This document shows positions 9,493 to 17,288 of a stretch of 55,673 nucleotides of DNA, piece by piece (the stretch's first letter is position 1; the number at the start of each line of letters is the position of its first letter). The notes below the pieces were generated by a model, which saw only the letters and a program-made list of their open reading frames with translations, was not told the origin of the DNA and searched no databases. The translations under genes were made by a program, and so were the position numbers. The DNA comes from Oligoflexia bacterium (GTDB lineage Bacteria > Bdellovibrionota > Bdellovibrionia > JABDDW01): contig JADLCR010000051.1 of assembly GCA_020847095.1 (NCBI GenBank), positions 1 to 55,673 of the forward strand. The letters are read 5' to 3'.

Positions 9493-10020
9493 TTACTGGG
9501 CAACTTTCACGCTATGGCGTGACGTGCGATCACCGTCGGTTTTGCCCATACTTTCTGACTTTGAAGGTTCGTATGCCACCTCAATCTGCCGGGCTGTGGC
9601 CACAGTGTCCTTGGGAACTGCGATCTCCAAAACTCCTTCACGGTAGTGCGCCGTGATGTTTTGGGGCCGGGCGTTGGCAGGTAGCCTAAAAACCCTTTGA
9701 AACTTACCCGAGAAGCGTTCTGTGTAGTGTGTCACAGAATCCTCGTGCTTCTTCTCGGTTTTTCTCTCACCCGAGACAACCAGTTGGTTGTCTAAAATCT
9801 CTACTTTTAAATCCTCTCTTCGAAGTCCTGGGATATCGAATTTAAATGCGTATGTCTTTTCGGTTTCTTCGATATCGCAACTGGGGCTCATGAAAGTTCT
9901 TGTCTCAAGGCTTCGGGGCAAGAACTCTCTGAAGAGACGATCTGCTTCGCGAATCGACTCACCCATTTCTGGGAAAAGCGACCAAGCTTTGTTCTCCATC
10001 GGGTTCATCAGCCATTTCAT
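9493..10020 (-). CDS. Hsp20 small heat shock protein
   Basis: This 175-residue protein is an ATP-independent holdase of the alpha-crystallin family. An N-terminal arm of about 45 residues is followed by the alpha-crystallin domain (about 47-143), with F-D-I-P-G-L near 60-65, L-V-V-S-G-E-R and the family hallmark G-V-L-E-I-A-V-P-K at about 129-137. The C-terminal tail is polar and carries no clear I-x-I anchor. The ATG is preceded by TAGGAGGTCATC, a strong ribosome site. A good -24/-12 promoter lies 54-69 bases upstream and a 19-bp palindrome further back, in the gap shared with the PAS kinase gene. This points to control by sigma54 and an NtrC-type activator rather than by sigma32. Confidence 0.95.
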   Translation of the reverse strand: MKWLMNPMENKAWSLFPEMGESIREADRLFREFLPRSLETRTFMSPSCDIEETEKTYAFKFDIPGLRREDLKVEILDNQLVVSGERKTEKKHEDSVTHYTERFSGKFQRVFRLPANARPQNITAHYREGVLEIAVPKDTVATARQIEVAYEPSKSESMGKTDGDRTSRHSVKVAQ

Positions 10021-10073
10021 GATGACCTCCTAGTTAAAGGGTTAAACAACTTTCAACTCCTACCTCCTGAATT

Positions 10074-10089
10074 TGCATAGGGGGTGCCA
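10074..10089 (-). promoter_or_regulatory. Sigma54 (-24/-12) promoter of hsp20
   Basis: The minus strand reads TGGCACCCCCTATGCA, matching TGGCACG-N4-TTGCW with exact GG-to-GC spacing and two deviations (C for G at position 7, A for T at position 12). Predicted start of transcription is near 10063, leaving an untranslated leader of about 43 bases with the ribosome site at its end. Confidence 0.72.
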
Positions 10090-10172
10090 GGGGCCAATAT
10101 GCTTTTATTTCGACGACAAGGTGAGCGTGAGTCAAAAAGTCGCAAATTGTAAAATCCGACTGCGACAACTCG

Positions 10173-10191
10173 GCACAAGTGGCACTTGTGC
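10173..10191. promoter_or_regulatory. 19-bp palindrome, candidate activator site
   Basis: GCACAAGTGGCACTTGTGC is a perfect inverted repeat with 9-bp arms around one central base. It is centred about 119 bases upstream of the predicted hsp20 start, a typical distance for an NtrC-family enhancer site, and about 40 bases before the ATG of the divergent PAS kinase gene. Confidence 0.6.
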
Positions 10192-10221
10192 AACCCTCTA
10201 AAATGCCCTAATACATAGGTC

Positions 10222-11307
10222 ATGAAAGGCTTAGTGTTTGATCGCGATAACGTCTTTTTTCGATGTGTAGAGGATTCATCGGAAGCCATTATGATTACGG
10301 ACGACCGCGGCGTTTTAAAGTATGTAAACCCGGCCTGGCAGAATATTTATGAGTATTCCTTTGAAGAAGCAATTGGAAAGACGCCGGGAATTTTAAGAAG
10401 TTTCAGGCAAACCGATGACTTTTACAAAGAAATGTGGAAGCGCATTTTGGATCCCAAAATCGGTTCATGGAAGGGCAACATTATGAATCGGAGCAAATCA
10501 GGCCTCGATGTTCCCGTATTTCTAACCATTTCTCCTATTCAAGGAGACGGTGGAGTTGTTGGATACATGGGAACTGCTGTCGATGTGAGTGAAAAGCGCG
10601 ACATGGAGTCAAAAATTTTGCAGCAAGATCGATTGGCGTCGATTGGGCTGTTAGCGTCGGGCATCGCCCATGAGATTGGCACTCCCTTAGGAGTTTTGCG
10701 AGGTCGAGCAGAACTTTTGTCTAAGCAATTGTCTGAAAATGAAAAGACTGTGAACACTATAAATATTATGCTTGTGCAGATCGACCGAATTTCTAAAATT
10801 ATTCAAAATCTTTTAACCCTGAGCCGCGGGCAGCAGTCCAGTGGTCGATGCTTCGTGGCTAAAGTCATTGAAGAAGTTTACAACTTGATGGGGCAAAAGT
10901 TCAAAGAATTCGGAATCGAATTCGTAGCCGATATAGCCCCAGATCTTCGTGTGGCTATGGGCCACAATGAGCTCGAACAAGTGTTGCTAAATTTGGTGAT
11001 TAACTCGGTGTTTGCAATTGACCGCGCTCAAAAAAGCCAATCTTCAAGATCTCATAGTATTGTCATTCAAGTGACTGAACTGGGAACAAGCCATGTCTTA
11101 AGTGTGCGCGATTCAGGTTGCGGAATTTCTCCGAACGACATTAATAAAATCTTTCAGCCTTTTTATACTACAAAGCCGGTAGGTGAGGGCACCGGTCTGG
11201 GGTTAAGTATCAGCTATAGGCTGGTGCGGGAGGCTAAGGGAGATATTCAGGTTGATAGTCAAGTTGGAGCAGGTACCACGTTTCGAATTCAACTGCCAAA
11301 GGCTTAG
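10222..11307 (+). CDS. PAS-domain sensor histidine kinase (NtrB-like)
   Basis: A soluble 361-residue kinase without membrane helices, so the signal is probably cytoplasmic. It contains a PAS domain (about 12-125, including the PAC end V-G-Y-M-G-T-A-V-D-V), a HisKA dimerisation domain with the phosphorylated H150 in GIAHEIGTPL, and an ATPase domain with N box NLVINSV (257-263), G1 box DSGCG (297-301) and G2 box GEGTGLGLS (321-329). All catalytic motifs are intact. The gene converges on the NtrC-type regulator gene with a 4-base overlap of the ends; I infer that the two are cognate partners. PAS ligand (heme, flavin or other) cannot be told; no obvious cofactor-binding Cys pair is present. Confidence 0.93.
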   Translation: MKGLVFDRDNVFFRCVEDSSEAIMITDDRGVLKYVNPAWQNIYEYSFEEAIGKTPGILRSFRQTDDFYKEMWKRILDPKIGSWKGNIMNRSKSGLDVPVFLTISPIQGDGGVVGYMGTAVDVSEKRDMESKILQQDRLASIGLLASGIAHEIGTPLGVLRGRAELLSKQLSENEKTVNTINIMLVQIDRISKIIQNLLTLSRGQQSSGRCFVAKVIEEVYNLMGQKFKEFGIEFVADIAPDLRVAMGHNELEQVLLNLVINSVFAIDRAQKSQSSRSHSIVIQVTELGTSHVLSVRDSGCGISPNDINKIFQPFYTTKPVGEGTGLGLSISYRLVREAKGDIQVDSQVGAGTTFRIQLPKA

Positions 11308-12701
11308 TCAAGTAGGGGTTCGTGCTCTTCGGTGGGTAAACCGTATTGTCTTTCTTTGCGATAAAGGGTACGCCGGTTAATTCCTAAAATTTTCGCAGCC
11401 GCCTCTTTTTTGTGCCCGACTTGAGCCAAAATCAATTTAATGTAGCGCTCTTCAAGCTCATCTAGGGAAGGGTTGTCAGAATAGAGCTGCTGAAAACTTT
11501 CGCGGGCTGACTCAATGGCGCGGCCCATGATGTCATCTTCAGTCAGCATTTCATTAGGACTCATGACCACAGCGCGCTCAATAAGATTTTCAAGTTCGCG
11601 CACATTGCCAGGCCATGGACTTGCCATTAACTTTGCCATGGCTTCGGGAGTGACTCCTTTAGTGTGGGTATTGTTTTGAGCCGAAAATTTTTGAATAAAG
11701 TGATCCACCAAATGGGGAATATCTTGAGGTCGATCGCGCAGTGGTGGAATTTGTATGGGTAAGACATTGAGTCGGTAATAGAGATCTTCTCTAAACTTCT
11801 CTTCTTTTATCATCGAAGCCAAATCTCTGTGAGTGGCACTGACAACGCGCACATCCACTTCTCGCAATTCATTTGAGCCCACGGGTCGAATCGACTTATC
11901 TTGCAAAACTCTTAGGAGTTTTGCCTGTAGGGGTAGGCTGAGATCGCCAATTTCATCGAGAAACAAAGTTCCGCGGTTAGCTTCTTCAAAAAGGCCCTTC
12001 TTATCACCAATCGCACCTGTGAAAGAGCCTTTTACGTGTCCAAAGAGTTCGCTTTCTAAAAGTTGCTCGGGAATGGCGGTGCAATTAATTGGAACAAATG
12101 GTCGGTCTTTCCGAGTTCCAAGTGAGTGAATAGCTCGGGCGACCAATTCCTTTCCTGATCCGCTTTCGCCGCGGATCAAGACATTGGCATTGGCTTGAGA
12201 TACGCGCTTGATCACTTCAAACAGATTTTGCATGGTTGAGCTTTTTCCAATGAGGGATTCAATGCTGAATTCTTTTTTGAGCTCTCGACGAAGCATGGTG
12301 TTGTCGCTCAAAAGTCTAGCGCGCTCAAAGCTTCGGTTAACTTGTAAAAGGAGATCGTCGTTCTTAAATGGCTTAACGATATAGTGGTAAGCGCCCAATC
12401 TCATGGCTTCAATGGCTGTTTCGATTGAGCCAAATGCGGTCATCATGATGCATGTCACCGATGGGAAGGACTCGCGCATTTTTTTAAGAAACATCATTCC
12501 GTCGATGTCTTTCATGCGCAAATCCGTAATGAGAACTGTAGGTAACGGCCCTTTCTTGAATTGAACAAGGGCCTCGGCCACAGAAGTGTAGACCTGAACT
12601 TCGAATCCTTCGCTCACGAGAACGTCTTGAACGAGGCTTCCCATTTCTAAATCGTCATCTACGACGGCAACTCGCTTTGATAGCATCATCTTCTTTGACA
12701 T
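11304..12701 (-). CDS. NtrC-family sigma54 response regulator
   Basis: With the ATG at 12701 the protein has 465 residues: a receiver domain (about 9-125, phosphoacceptor D60 in LITDLRM, K110), a sigma54-activating AAA+ domain (about 148-385) with Walker A GESGSGKE (178-185), the sigma54-contact loop as GSFTGA (225-230, the canonical form is GAFTGA) and Walker B LFLDEIGD, then a Fis-type helix-turn-helix (about 415-455). It should activate -24/-12 promoters when phosphorylated, probably by the convergent PAS kinase. The open frame extends to an ATG at 12776, but that region contains promoter-like signals. If the -24/-12 element at 12704-12719 is used, translation must start at the ATG at 12689 or 12686 instead. 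Confidence 0.93.
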   Translation of the reverse strand: MSKKMMLSKRVAVVDDDLEMGSLVQDVLVSEGFEVQVYTSVAEALVQFKKGPLPTVLITDLRMKDIDGMMFLKKMRESFPSVTCIMMTAFGSIETAIEAMRLGAYHYIVKPFKNDDLLLQVNRSFERARLLSDNTMLRRELKKEFSIESLIGKSSTMQNLFEVIKRVSQANANVLIRGESGSGKELVARAIHSLGTRKDRPFVPINCTAIPEQLLESELFGHVKGSFTGAIGDKKGLFEEANRGTLFLDEIGDLSLPLQAKLLRVLQDKSIRPVGSNELREVDVRVVSATHRDLASMIKEEKFREDLYYRLNVLPIQIPPLRDRPQDIPHLVDHFIQKFSAQNNTHTKGVTPEAMAKLMASPWPGNVRELENLIERAVVMSPNEMLTEDDIMGRAIESARESFQQLYSDNPSLDELEERYIKLILAQVGHKKEAAAKILGINRRTLYRKERQYGLPTEEHEPLLD

Positions 12702-12703
12702 AA

Positions 12704-12719
12704 AGCAGGCCCCGTGCCT
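12704..12719 (-). promoter_or_regulatory. Weak sigma54-like promoter before the NtrC-type gene
   Basis: The minus strand reads AGGCACGGGGCCTGCT, a GGCACG-N4-x-TGC match with correct spacing and two deviations (A1, C12). Predicted start of transcription is near 12693, inside the first codons of the frame beginning at 12701, which would force a start at 12689 or 12686. Confidence 0.4.
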
Positions 12720-12769
12720 CGGCCAGGATACGTTATAAACTAAAGGGAAGGTAAATGCCACAGGATAGT

Positions 12770-12784
12770 GGGACATTTTGTCTC
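12770..12784. promoter_or_regulatory. GAGACA-N3-TGTCTC-like operator
   Basis: The plus strand reads GGGACATTTTGTCTC, one mismatch in the arms from the perfect dyad GAGACA-N3-TGTCTC found at 13348-13362. It is centred about 84 bases upstream of the predicted start of transcription of the NtrC-type gene, which suggests autoregulation. Confidence 0.5.
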
Positions 12785-12809
12785 ACGTGGAAAGAAATGC
12801 GTCTCAAAA

Positions 12810-13241
12810 TCAAATGGCGATGGGCTCATCCGATTCGAGACACTGGCTCGCGATAAGCGCGTATTTAAGAACGTCCGTCTCGGTTAAAATTCCCACGATT
12901 TGTCCGCCCTTGATCACCGGAAGGGAGCGAAATCGTTTTTCCTGCATTTGTTTTAGAGCATCTTTCATCGGAGTACGGGCCTCAATAACAAGCGGATTAC
13001 GAGTCATAACATCACTGACCGTAATTTTCGGAGCAGGTGTCGTCTGCTTAAATTTCTTTTTAATTTGCTCGGCTAACTCTAGGTCAAGGTGCGAAAGAAG
13101 TCCCACTAATTGACCATCTTCATAAACAAGAAGATGATGGATCACTTCTTGGCGCATCAGATCTTGCGCCGATCGTACGTCTTCTTTTGGAGAAATCTTA
13201 AAAACCGTTTTGCTCATCCAAAATTCTGTGGTGTGCTTCAT
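12810..13241 (-). CDS. Tandem CBS-domain protein
   Basis: A 143-residue stand-alone Bateman module with two CBS repeats (about 8-65 and 75-133). Both carry the typical ending of a hydrophobic-G-x-(L/I)-(S/T)-x-x-D segment (VGLLSHLDLE and VGILTETDVLK). Such modules bind adenine nucleotides and report energy state to partner proteins. A strong AAGGAGG site lies about ten bases before the ATG. A -24/-12 element is placed so that transcription would begin about 19 bases before the start codon. It is transcribed divergently from a second CBS gene, with shared operator-like sequences in between. The partner protein is unknown. Confidence 0.9.
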   Translation of the reverse strand: MKHTTEFWMSKTVFKISPKEDVRSAQDLMRQEVIHHLLVYEDGQLVGLLSHLDLELAEQIKKKFKQTTPAPKITVSDVMTRNPLVIEARTPMKDALKQMQEKRFRSLPVIKGGQIVGILTETDVLKYALIASQCLESDEPIAI

Positions 13242-13269
13242 TTTTTTAGGCCTCCTTGCCTAGAGACGA

Positions 13270-13285
13270 TGCAGACAGCATGCCG
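13270..13285 (-). promoter_or_regulatory. Sigma54-like promoter of the leftward CBS gene
   Basis: The minus strand reads CGGCATGCTGTCTGCA: GG and GC are at the required 12-base offset, with deviations at positions 1, 6 and 12 of the consensus. Predicted start of transcription is near 13260, just upstream of the ribosome site of the gene ending at 12810. Confidence 0.5.
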
Positions 13286-13326
13286 CACCTCACAACGAAT
13301 TATATTCTAACGGAAAAGCAATATTC

Positions 13327-13362
13327 GAGACAAGTGGGTGAATCAAAGAGACATATTGTCTC
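13327..13362. promoter_or_regulatory. Shared operator region: GAGACA half site and full dyad
   Basis: A perfect inverted repeat GAGACATATTGTCTC lies at 13348-13362, and a further GAGACA half site at 13327-13332. They sit between two outward-facing -24/-12 elements, about 73 bases from the rightward and 95 bases from the leftward predicted starts, as expected for an NtrC-family enhancer. Confidence 0.6.
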
Positions 13363-13401
13363 GGCCAATGAATTCATGCATGATTTATTGGTTTTGAACC
13401 G

Positions 13402-13417
13402 CGGCACGGCCCTTGCG
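13402..13417 (+). promoter_or_regulatory. Sigma54 (-24/-12) promoter of the CBS-USP operon
   Basis: CGGCACGGCCCTTGCG contains GGCACG-N4-TTGC, a full match to the core sigma54 consensus with correct spacing. Predicted start of transcription is near 13428, leaving about 29 bases before the ATG at 13457. Confidence 0.78.
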
Positions 13418-13456
13418 ATCTTAAAAGTTGCGATTATCAAAACAAGGAGAAAAAAA

Positions 13457-13867
13457 ATGAGCAAATCCATTCCGCCACTTCAAAAGTTCATGACCGTGCA
13501 GCCACATAGCATCGGAATTGATCAACCTATTCAAAAGGCCCGCGATTTAATGACCGAATACAAGATTAGGCATTTGCCTGTGCTAAAGGGCGGAAAAATT
13601 GTCGGCATCATTACGGATAGAGATATTCGACTCGTTATGGGGTTTGAAGGCGTCGATCCAGAGGAGATGGCGGTTGAAGAAGCTTATACACCGGATCCCT
13701 ATATCGCCAGCCCCAATAGCCGTTTGGATGAAGTAGCGTCTTTGATGGCTGAAAAGAAATATGGCTGCGCCTTAGTTGCGGACAATGGTAAGCTCGTAGG
13801 AATCTTTACGGAGGTCGATGCACTCAGAGCCTTGTCCGAACTTTTGCACGGCAGACTCGGAAAGTAA
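13457..13867 (+). CDS. Tandem CBS-domain protein
   Basis: The ATG at 13457 follows AAGGAGA and gives a 136-residue protein; the frame is open further upstream but that part overlaps the promoter and operator and is not coding-like. Two CBS repeats (about 10-68 and 77-130) are present, each with the typical V-G-I-(I/F)-T-(D/E)-x-D ending (VGIITDRDIR, VGIFTEVDAL). It should bind adenine nucleotides and act as an energy sensor. It is the first gene of a rightward cluster with a c-type heme protein, a beta-CASP nuclease, a UspA protein and another CBS protein, driven by the sigma54 promoter at 13402-13417. Confidence 0.92.
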   Translation: MSKSIPPLQKFMTVQPHSIGIDQPIQKARDLMTEYKIRHLPVLKGGKIVGIITDRDIRLVMGFEGVDPEEMAVEEAYTPDPYIASPNSRLDEVASLMAEKKYGCALVADNGKLVGIFTEVDALRALSELLHGRLGK

Positions 13868-13894
13868 CATAAGTTGATAGTCCTTGGAGGGACC

Positions 13895-15067
13895 ATGACT
13901 AAAGTATCCCTGGTTTTGATTTTCACTGTTTGTCTGGGGTCCGTTTCAACCTTGAAGGCTGAAGATAAGAACAAGTTTCAGCCGACAAAACCCATCATGA
14001 ACGATATTGGCGAAACGGTTTATCGTTTGCTGCCTTATGTGGTTAATGAGGGACGATTCGTGGATCCGAAAAATGATCCTGAACTTCGCGTGCTTTTGAA
14101 GAAGCTATCCGAAAATGTAGAAAAGGCTAAGCATGCCGTCCAAGTTGGTGTGGAGCCTTTTGTTTACTCCCGTGACGTCCTTCGAGGTCATGTGCGTGAA
14201 GTCAATCGCGTGTTCACTCACGGCAATAAGTCCTACGCCCGATGGATGCTTCAGTCTATGTTCAATATTTGTTCAAGCTGCCACACTCAATTAGGAACCG
14301 AGTCTTCATGGGCAAGGGCCTTAGAGCCAAATACCAAATGGGCCAGTGACTTCGATCAAGCGGAGTTCTTTTTTGCTACTCGCGACTACTCAAAGGCATT
14401 TGAACTCTACGATAAAATGATAAGAGGTTATCCCGGAAACAAACTAACGACGCTTCAGCTTGAAACAGCCTTTGAACGACAAGCGGCGTATTTTGTAAAA
14501 GTCAAGAGAACGCCTCAAAACGGTGTCGATTACATGGCTAAACTTCAAACGGCTTCACAAGTTCCCGAGTTTTTGCAAAACAATGCAAAAGCATGGGCGG
14601 GTCTATTTAGAGATTGGTCGAAAGAAAAGCCCGTAGACCTTCGCGCCATGAATGAGGCACAGTTCAGAAAGTATGTCGAAGAACAGTTAGCTCCAGGTCT
14701 TTGGGATAAGCTCATCGATGCATCAGAGCCTCGCGTGATTACTTACTTAAAAGTTTCCACCGTATTGGGAGATTATCTTCAAACCCATCCCAACACAAAA
14801 CTCAAAGCGCAAATCTTTTTATGGCTCGCTCGGTGCGATCGCGCCTTAAATAATAATTTCTTCTATTCTCTTGCGGATATTTATTTAAGAGAGTGCATTA
14901 TGAGGTTTTCCGATTCTCCCGTGGCCGTGAAGTGCTACGAGGAGTACGAAACTTCAACGATGGCCGCTTATTCCGGATCGGCCGGAAGCTTTGTCCCTGA
15001 CGAAGTGAATCGAGAATTGAAGCGATTGAAGGCTCTAGTAGATAAGAAACAACCGAAAAAGGAGTAA
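13895..15067 (+). CDS. Periplasmic CxxCH protein, possible mono-heme cytochrome
   Basis: The ATG at 13895, right behind GGAGGG, opens a 390-residue protein with a clear signal peptide (V-S-L-V-L-I-F-T-V-C-L-G, probable cleavage after L-K-A). One heme c attachment motif, CSSCH, lies near residue 127 in an otherwise helical N-terminal domain. The rest (about 145-380) is helical with repeated Y/F/L/A patterns that recall TPR-like solenoids. It may be a redox sensor or electron carrier; no known family is recognised with confidence. It lies 27 bases after the CBS gene and 3 bases before the nuclease gene, so it belongs to the same stress operon. A TTG at 13874 in the same frame is a weaker start. 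Confidence 0.82.
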   Translation: MTKVSLVLIFTVCLGSVSTLKAEDKNKFQPTKPIMNDIGETVYRLLPYVVNEGRFVDPKNDPELRVLLKKLSENVEKAKHAVQVGVEPFVYSRDVLRGHVREVNRVFTHGNKSYARWMLQSMFNICSSCHTQLGTESSWARALEPNTKWASDFDQAEFFFATRDYSKAFELYDKMIRGYPGNKLTTLQLETAFERQAAYFVKVKRTPQNGVDYMAKLQTASQVPEFLQNNAKAWAGLFRDWSKEKPVDLRAMNEAQFRKYVEEQLAPGLWDKLIDASEPRVITYLKVSTVLGDYLQTHPNTKLKAQIFLWLARCDRALNNNFFYSLADIYLRECIMRFSDSPVAVKCYEEYETSTMAAYSGSAGSFVPDEVNRELKRLKALVDKKQPKKE

Positions 15068-15070
15068 GCG

Positions 15071-16483
15071 ATGAAACTCCGGTTCTTAGGGGCTGCTCAA
15101 ACGGTTACAGGGAGCAAGACTCTTTGTACTCACCGTAACAGGCGGTTCCTGGTGGACTGTGGGTTGTTTCAAGGGGCAAAGCCAAAACGTCTTCTGAATT
15201 GGCAGCCATTTCAAGAAGCCGAAAAGATTGATTTCGTGGTTTTAACCCACGCCCATATTGATCACTCCGGTTATCTCCCAAAGCTCGTCAAAGAGGGGTT
15301 TAAGGGGCCCATTTATTGTTCGCCTGGAACTCGAGATCTTTGCGAAGTATTGCTATTGGATTCGGCGAAACTTCAAGAAGAAGATGCTTCGTTTGCTAAC
15401 CGAACGGGCCATTCGCATCATCGACCGGCGCTGCCGCTTTACACCACTCGTGATGCAGAGAACGCTCTAAGGCTTATTCAGACGGTAAAACAAAATGATT
15501 GGGTTGATTTGAAAGATGGACTTTCACTTAAGCTCACAAGATCGGGACACATCATCGGGTCAAGCTTTGTCCAATTGGGCCTTCAAGGTGATTATCGTTC
15601 GCAGCTTGTAACATTCTCTGGAGACTTGGGTAATGGACGATCGGAAATTATTAAGCCCCCGGTTTCTATTCCAGAAACGGATTTTCTAGTTTTAGAAGGC
15701 ACCTATGGTGATCGATTGCAGCCTCGTGGCAATGTGCGAGATGCTTTGAGACCTTTGATTCACCAAATTTTTGAGAGAAAAGGCGTCATGGTGATTCCGG
15801 CGTTCAGCGTCGGCAGGACCCAAGAAATCCTATATCATTTGCGTGTACTTGAAGAGTCGCGACAAATCCCCACGATTCCAGTCTATCTTGATAGCCCAAT
15901 GGCCAATCACGCGACTCAAATTTTCTTAGATCATCCTGAGGAACATTTACTTCGATTTAATAATGGCGAACTCCATTCGCCTATTTGTCCCAGTTGCTAC
16001 AGCGCAGTGAAGAGCGCCGATGAATCGATGGTCTTATGTATGAAGGATGGTCCGATGATTGTCATTTCTGCAGCCGGAATGTTAACTGGCGGTCGAATTC
16101 TCCATCATCTCAAGCATCGCCTGCCGGATCGAAACAACATGGTTGTATTTGTTGGCTATCAGGCAGAAGAAACGAAGGGAGCATTATTGCAACAGGGCAT
16201 ACCGACGATTCGAATTCACCATGAAGAGGTCGCTGTCGATGCCGAAATAAAAACCATTGAAGCATTGTCTGCCCATGCGGATTATCAAGATATTCTGGAT
16301 TGGCTAAAGGGATTAAAACAGCCTCCTACGAAAATTTTTCTTAATCACGGAGAGCCTGCGGCCCTTGAGACACTCGCTCAAAAAATCAAAGCAACCTATA
16401 ATTTCAATGTTATGATACCTAAGCCAAATGAGGAGATCGATTTGGCGCGGATAAAAAGTGAACTCAATGGGAGGACTGCTTGA
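15071..16483 (+). CDS. Beta-CASP metallo-beta-lactamase RNA nuclease
   Basis: This 470-residue protein has a metallo-beta-lactamase fold with the two-metal motif H60-A-H-I-D64-H65 in LTHAHIDHSG, then a beta-CASP insert with LEGTYGDR (motif A) and a C-terminal RNA-specificity segment (SAHADYQDIL, FLNHGE). The domain order fits the bacterial YSH1/CPSF-like RNA nuclease group; RNA cleavage is inferred from the family. A GGAG ribosome site precedes the ATG. The gene overlaps the UspA gene by four bases and lies in the sigma54-controlled cluster. Equivalent nucleases are often encoded beside Hsp20, UspA and CBS genes in other bacteria, which suggests RNA turnover under low energy. Confidence 0.92.
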   Translation: MKLRFLGAAQTVTGSKTLCTHRNRRFLVDCGLFQGAKPKRLLNWQPFQEAEKIDFVVLTHAHIDHSGYLPKLVKEGFKGPIYCSPGTRDLCEVLLLDSAKLQEEDASFANRTGHSHHRPALPLYTTRDAENALRLIQTVKQNDWVDLKDGLSLKLTRSGHIIGSSFVQLGLQGDYRSQLVTFSGDLGNGRSEIIKPPVSIPETDFLVLEGTYGDRLQPRGNVRDALRPLIHQIFERKGVMVIPAFSVGRTQEILYHLRVLEESRQIPTIPVYLDSPMANHATQIFLDHPEEHLLRFNNGELHSPICPSCYSAVKSADESMVLCMKDGPMIVISAAGMLTGGRILHHLKHRLPDRNNMVVFVGYQAEETKGALLQQGIPTIRIHHEEVAVDAEIKTIEALSAHADYQDILDWLKGLKQPPTKIFLNHGEPAALETLAQKIKATYNFNVMIPKPNEEIDLARIKSELNGRTA

Positions 16484-17274
16484 AGATAAAAGTGGTATTA
16501 GCAGGAGCAGATTTTTCTCCGTACTCACGAACCGTGGTTAAGCAAGCTAAGCGCTTGGCTCAGAAATTTAATGCGCGACTTGTAGTTAGTCATTGTGTCG
16601 TTTTGCCGACAGCGGTTCCGGGGACTAAAAAGAGAGCATTTCTAGACGCTATTGAAAAGCGACTGAGAAGTGTTTATTCGCTAGGTCGAACAGTAAAAGT
16701 GAGAATTGCCTTTGGAGTTCCCGATCTGGTTTTGCTAACTCATGGAGCAAACCAAAAAACCACGTTGACGGTGGTGGGGCACCGAGGGTTGACAGGATTG
16801 AAGGGTGCATTTTTGGGAAGTACCGCGGAGCGGTTAGCACTCAATGCTCGAGGGCCTGTGTGGATTCATCGAGGACCGGGTGTTGTGAGTTTGAAATCGG
16901 CTTTGGTTCCGACGGATCTTCATCGGTCTACGGAAGCGCTACTTAAAAGTATTAAGAGTCTCACAGCTAAAAAGGTACTCATGCATGTGCATGAAAGACC
17001 CACCCCGGTTTTGTATTATGACTCCTGGGTGGCTCTCTATCACATGCACGAAGAGCGGGCCAAAAGGAGGCTCAATCAAATTCGATCCAAATTTAAGAAT
17101 GTATCGCTGATTGAAGTTAGGGGATCGGCACCGGAGCTGATCTTAAATCATGCAAGAAAATACGATGTGACGGTGATGCACCCTCGAAAGCATCAAGAGT
17201 TGTTTCGAGGATTCGGAAAGGTTACGGCTCGAGTTCTTCGAAATTCTTCTAAACCAGTGCTTGTGATGCACTAG
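16480..17274 (+). CDS. Tandem UspA universal stress protein
   Basis: The start is TTG at 16480, supported by GGGAGG about ten bases before it and by a 4-base overlap with the stop of the nuclease gene. The 264-residue protein carries two UspA units (about 1-130 and 140-264). The first keeps a nucleotide-binding pattern G-x2-G-x9-G-S (GHRGLTG...LGST); the second is degenerate at this place (HPRKHQELFRGFG), so probably only the first half binds ATP. Unit boundaries fit the alpha/beta Rossmann-like fold. It is likely produced under stress together with the CBS proteins and the nuclease. Confidence 0.88.
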   Translation: MKIKVVLAGADFSPYSRTVVKQAKRLAQKFNARLVVSHCVVLPTAVPGTKKRAFLDAIEKRLRSVYSLGRTVKVRIAFGVPDLVLLTHGANQKTTLTVVGHRGLTGLKGAFLGSTAERLALNARGPVWIHRGPGVVSLKSALVPTDLHRSTEALLKSIKSLTAKKVLMHVHERPTPVLYYDSWVALYHMHEERAKRRLNQIRSKFKNVSLIEVRGSAPELILNHARKYDVTVMHPRKHQELFRGFGKVTARVLRNSSKPVLVMH

Positions 17275-17288
17275 AAACGGAGAGGCCC

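Noticed and set aside
10053-10289. A 78-codon minus-strand frame over the hsp20/PAS kinase gap
   Set aside because: It overlaps the promoter, the palindrome and the kinase start, has no ribosome site and no protein-like pattern.
12702-12776. 25-codon N-terminal extension of the NtrC-type regulator
   Set aside because: Receiver domains start near the ATG at 12701 and the extension covers the operator and promoter-like elements.
13256-13456. 67-codon N-terminal extension of the rightward CBS protein
   Set aside because: The ATG at 13457 has a good ribosome site and the upstream part is the sigma54 promoter and operator region.
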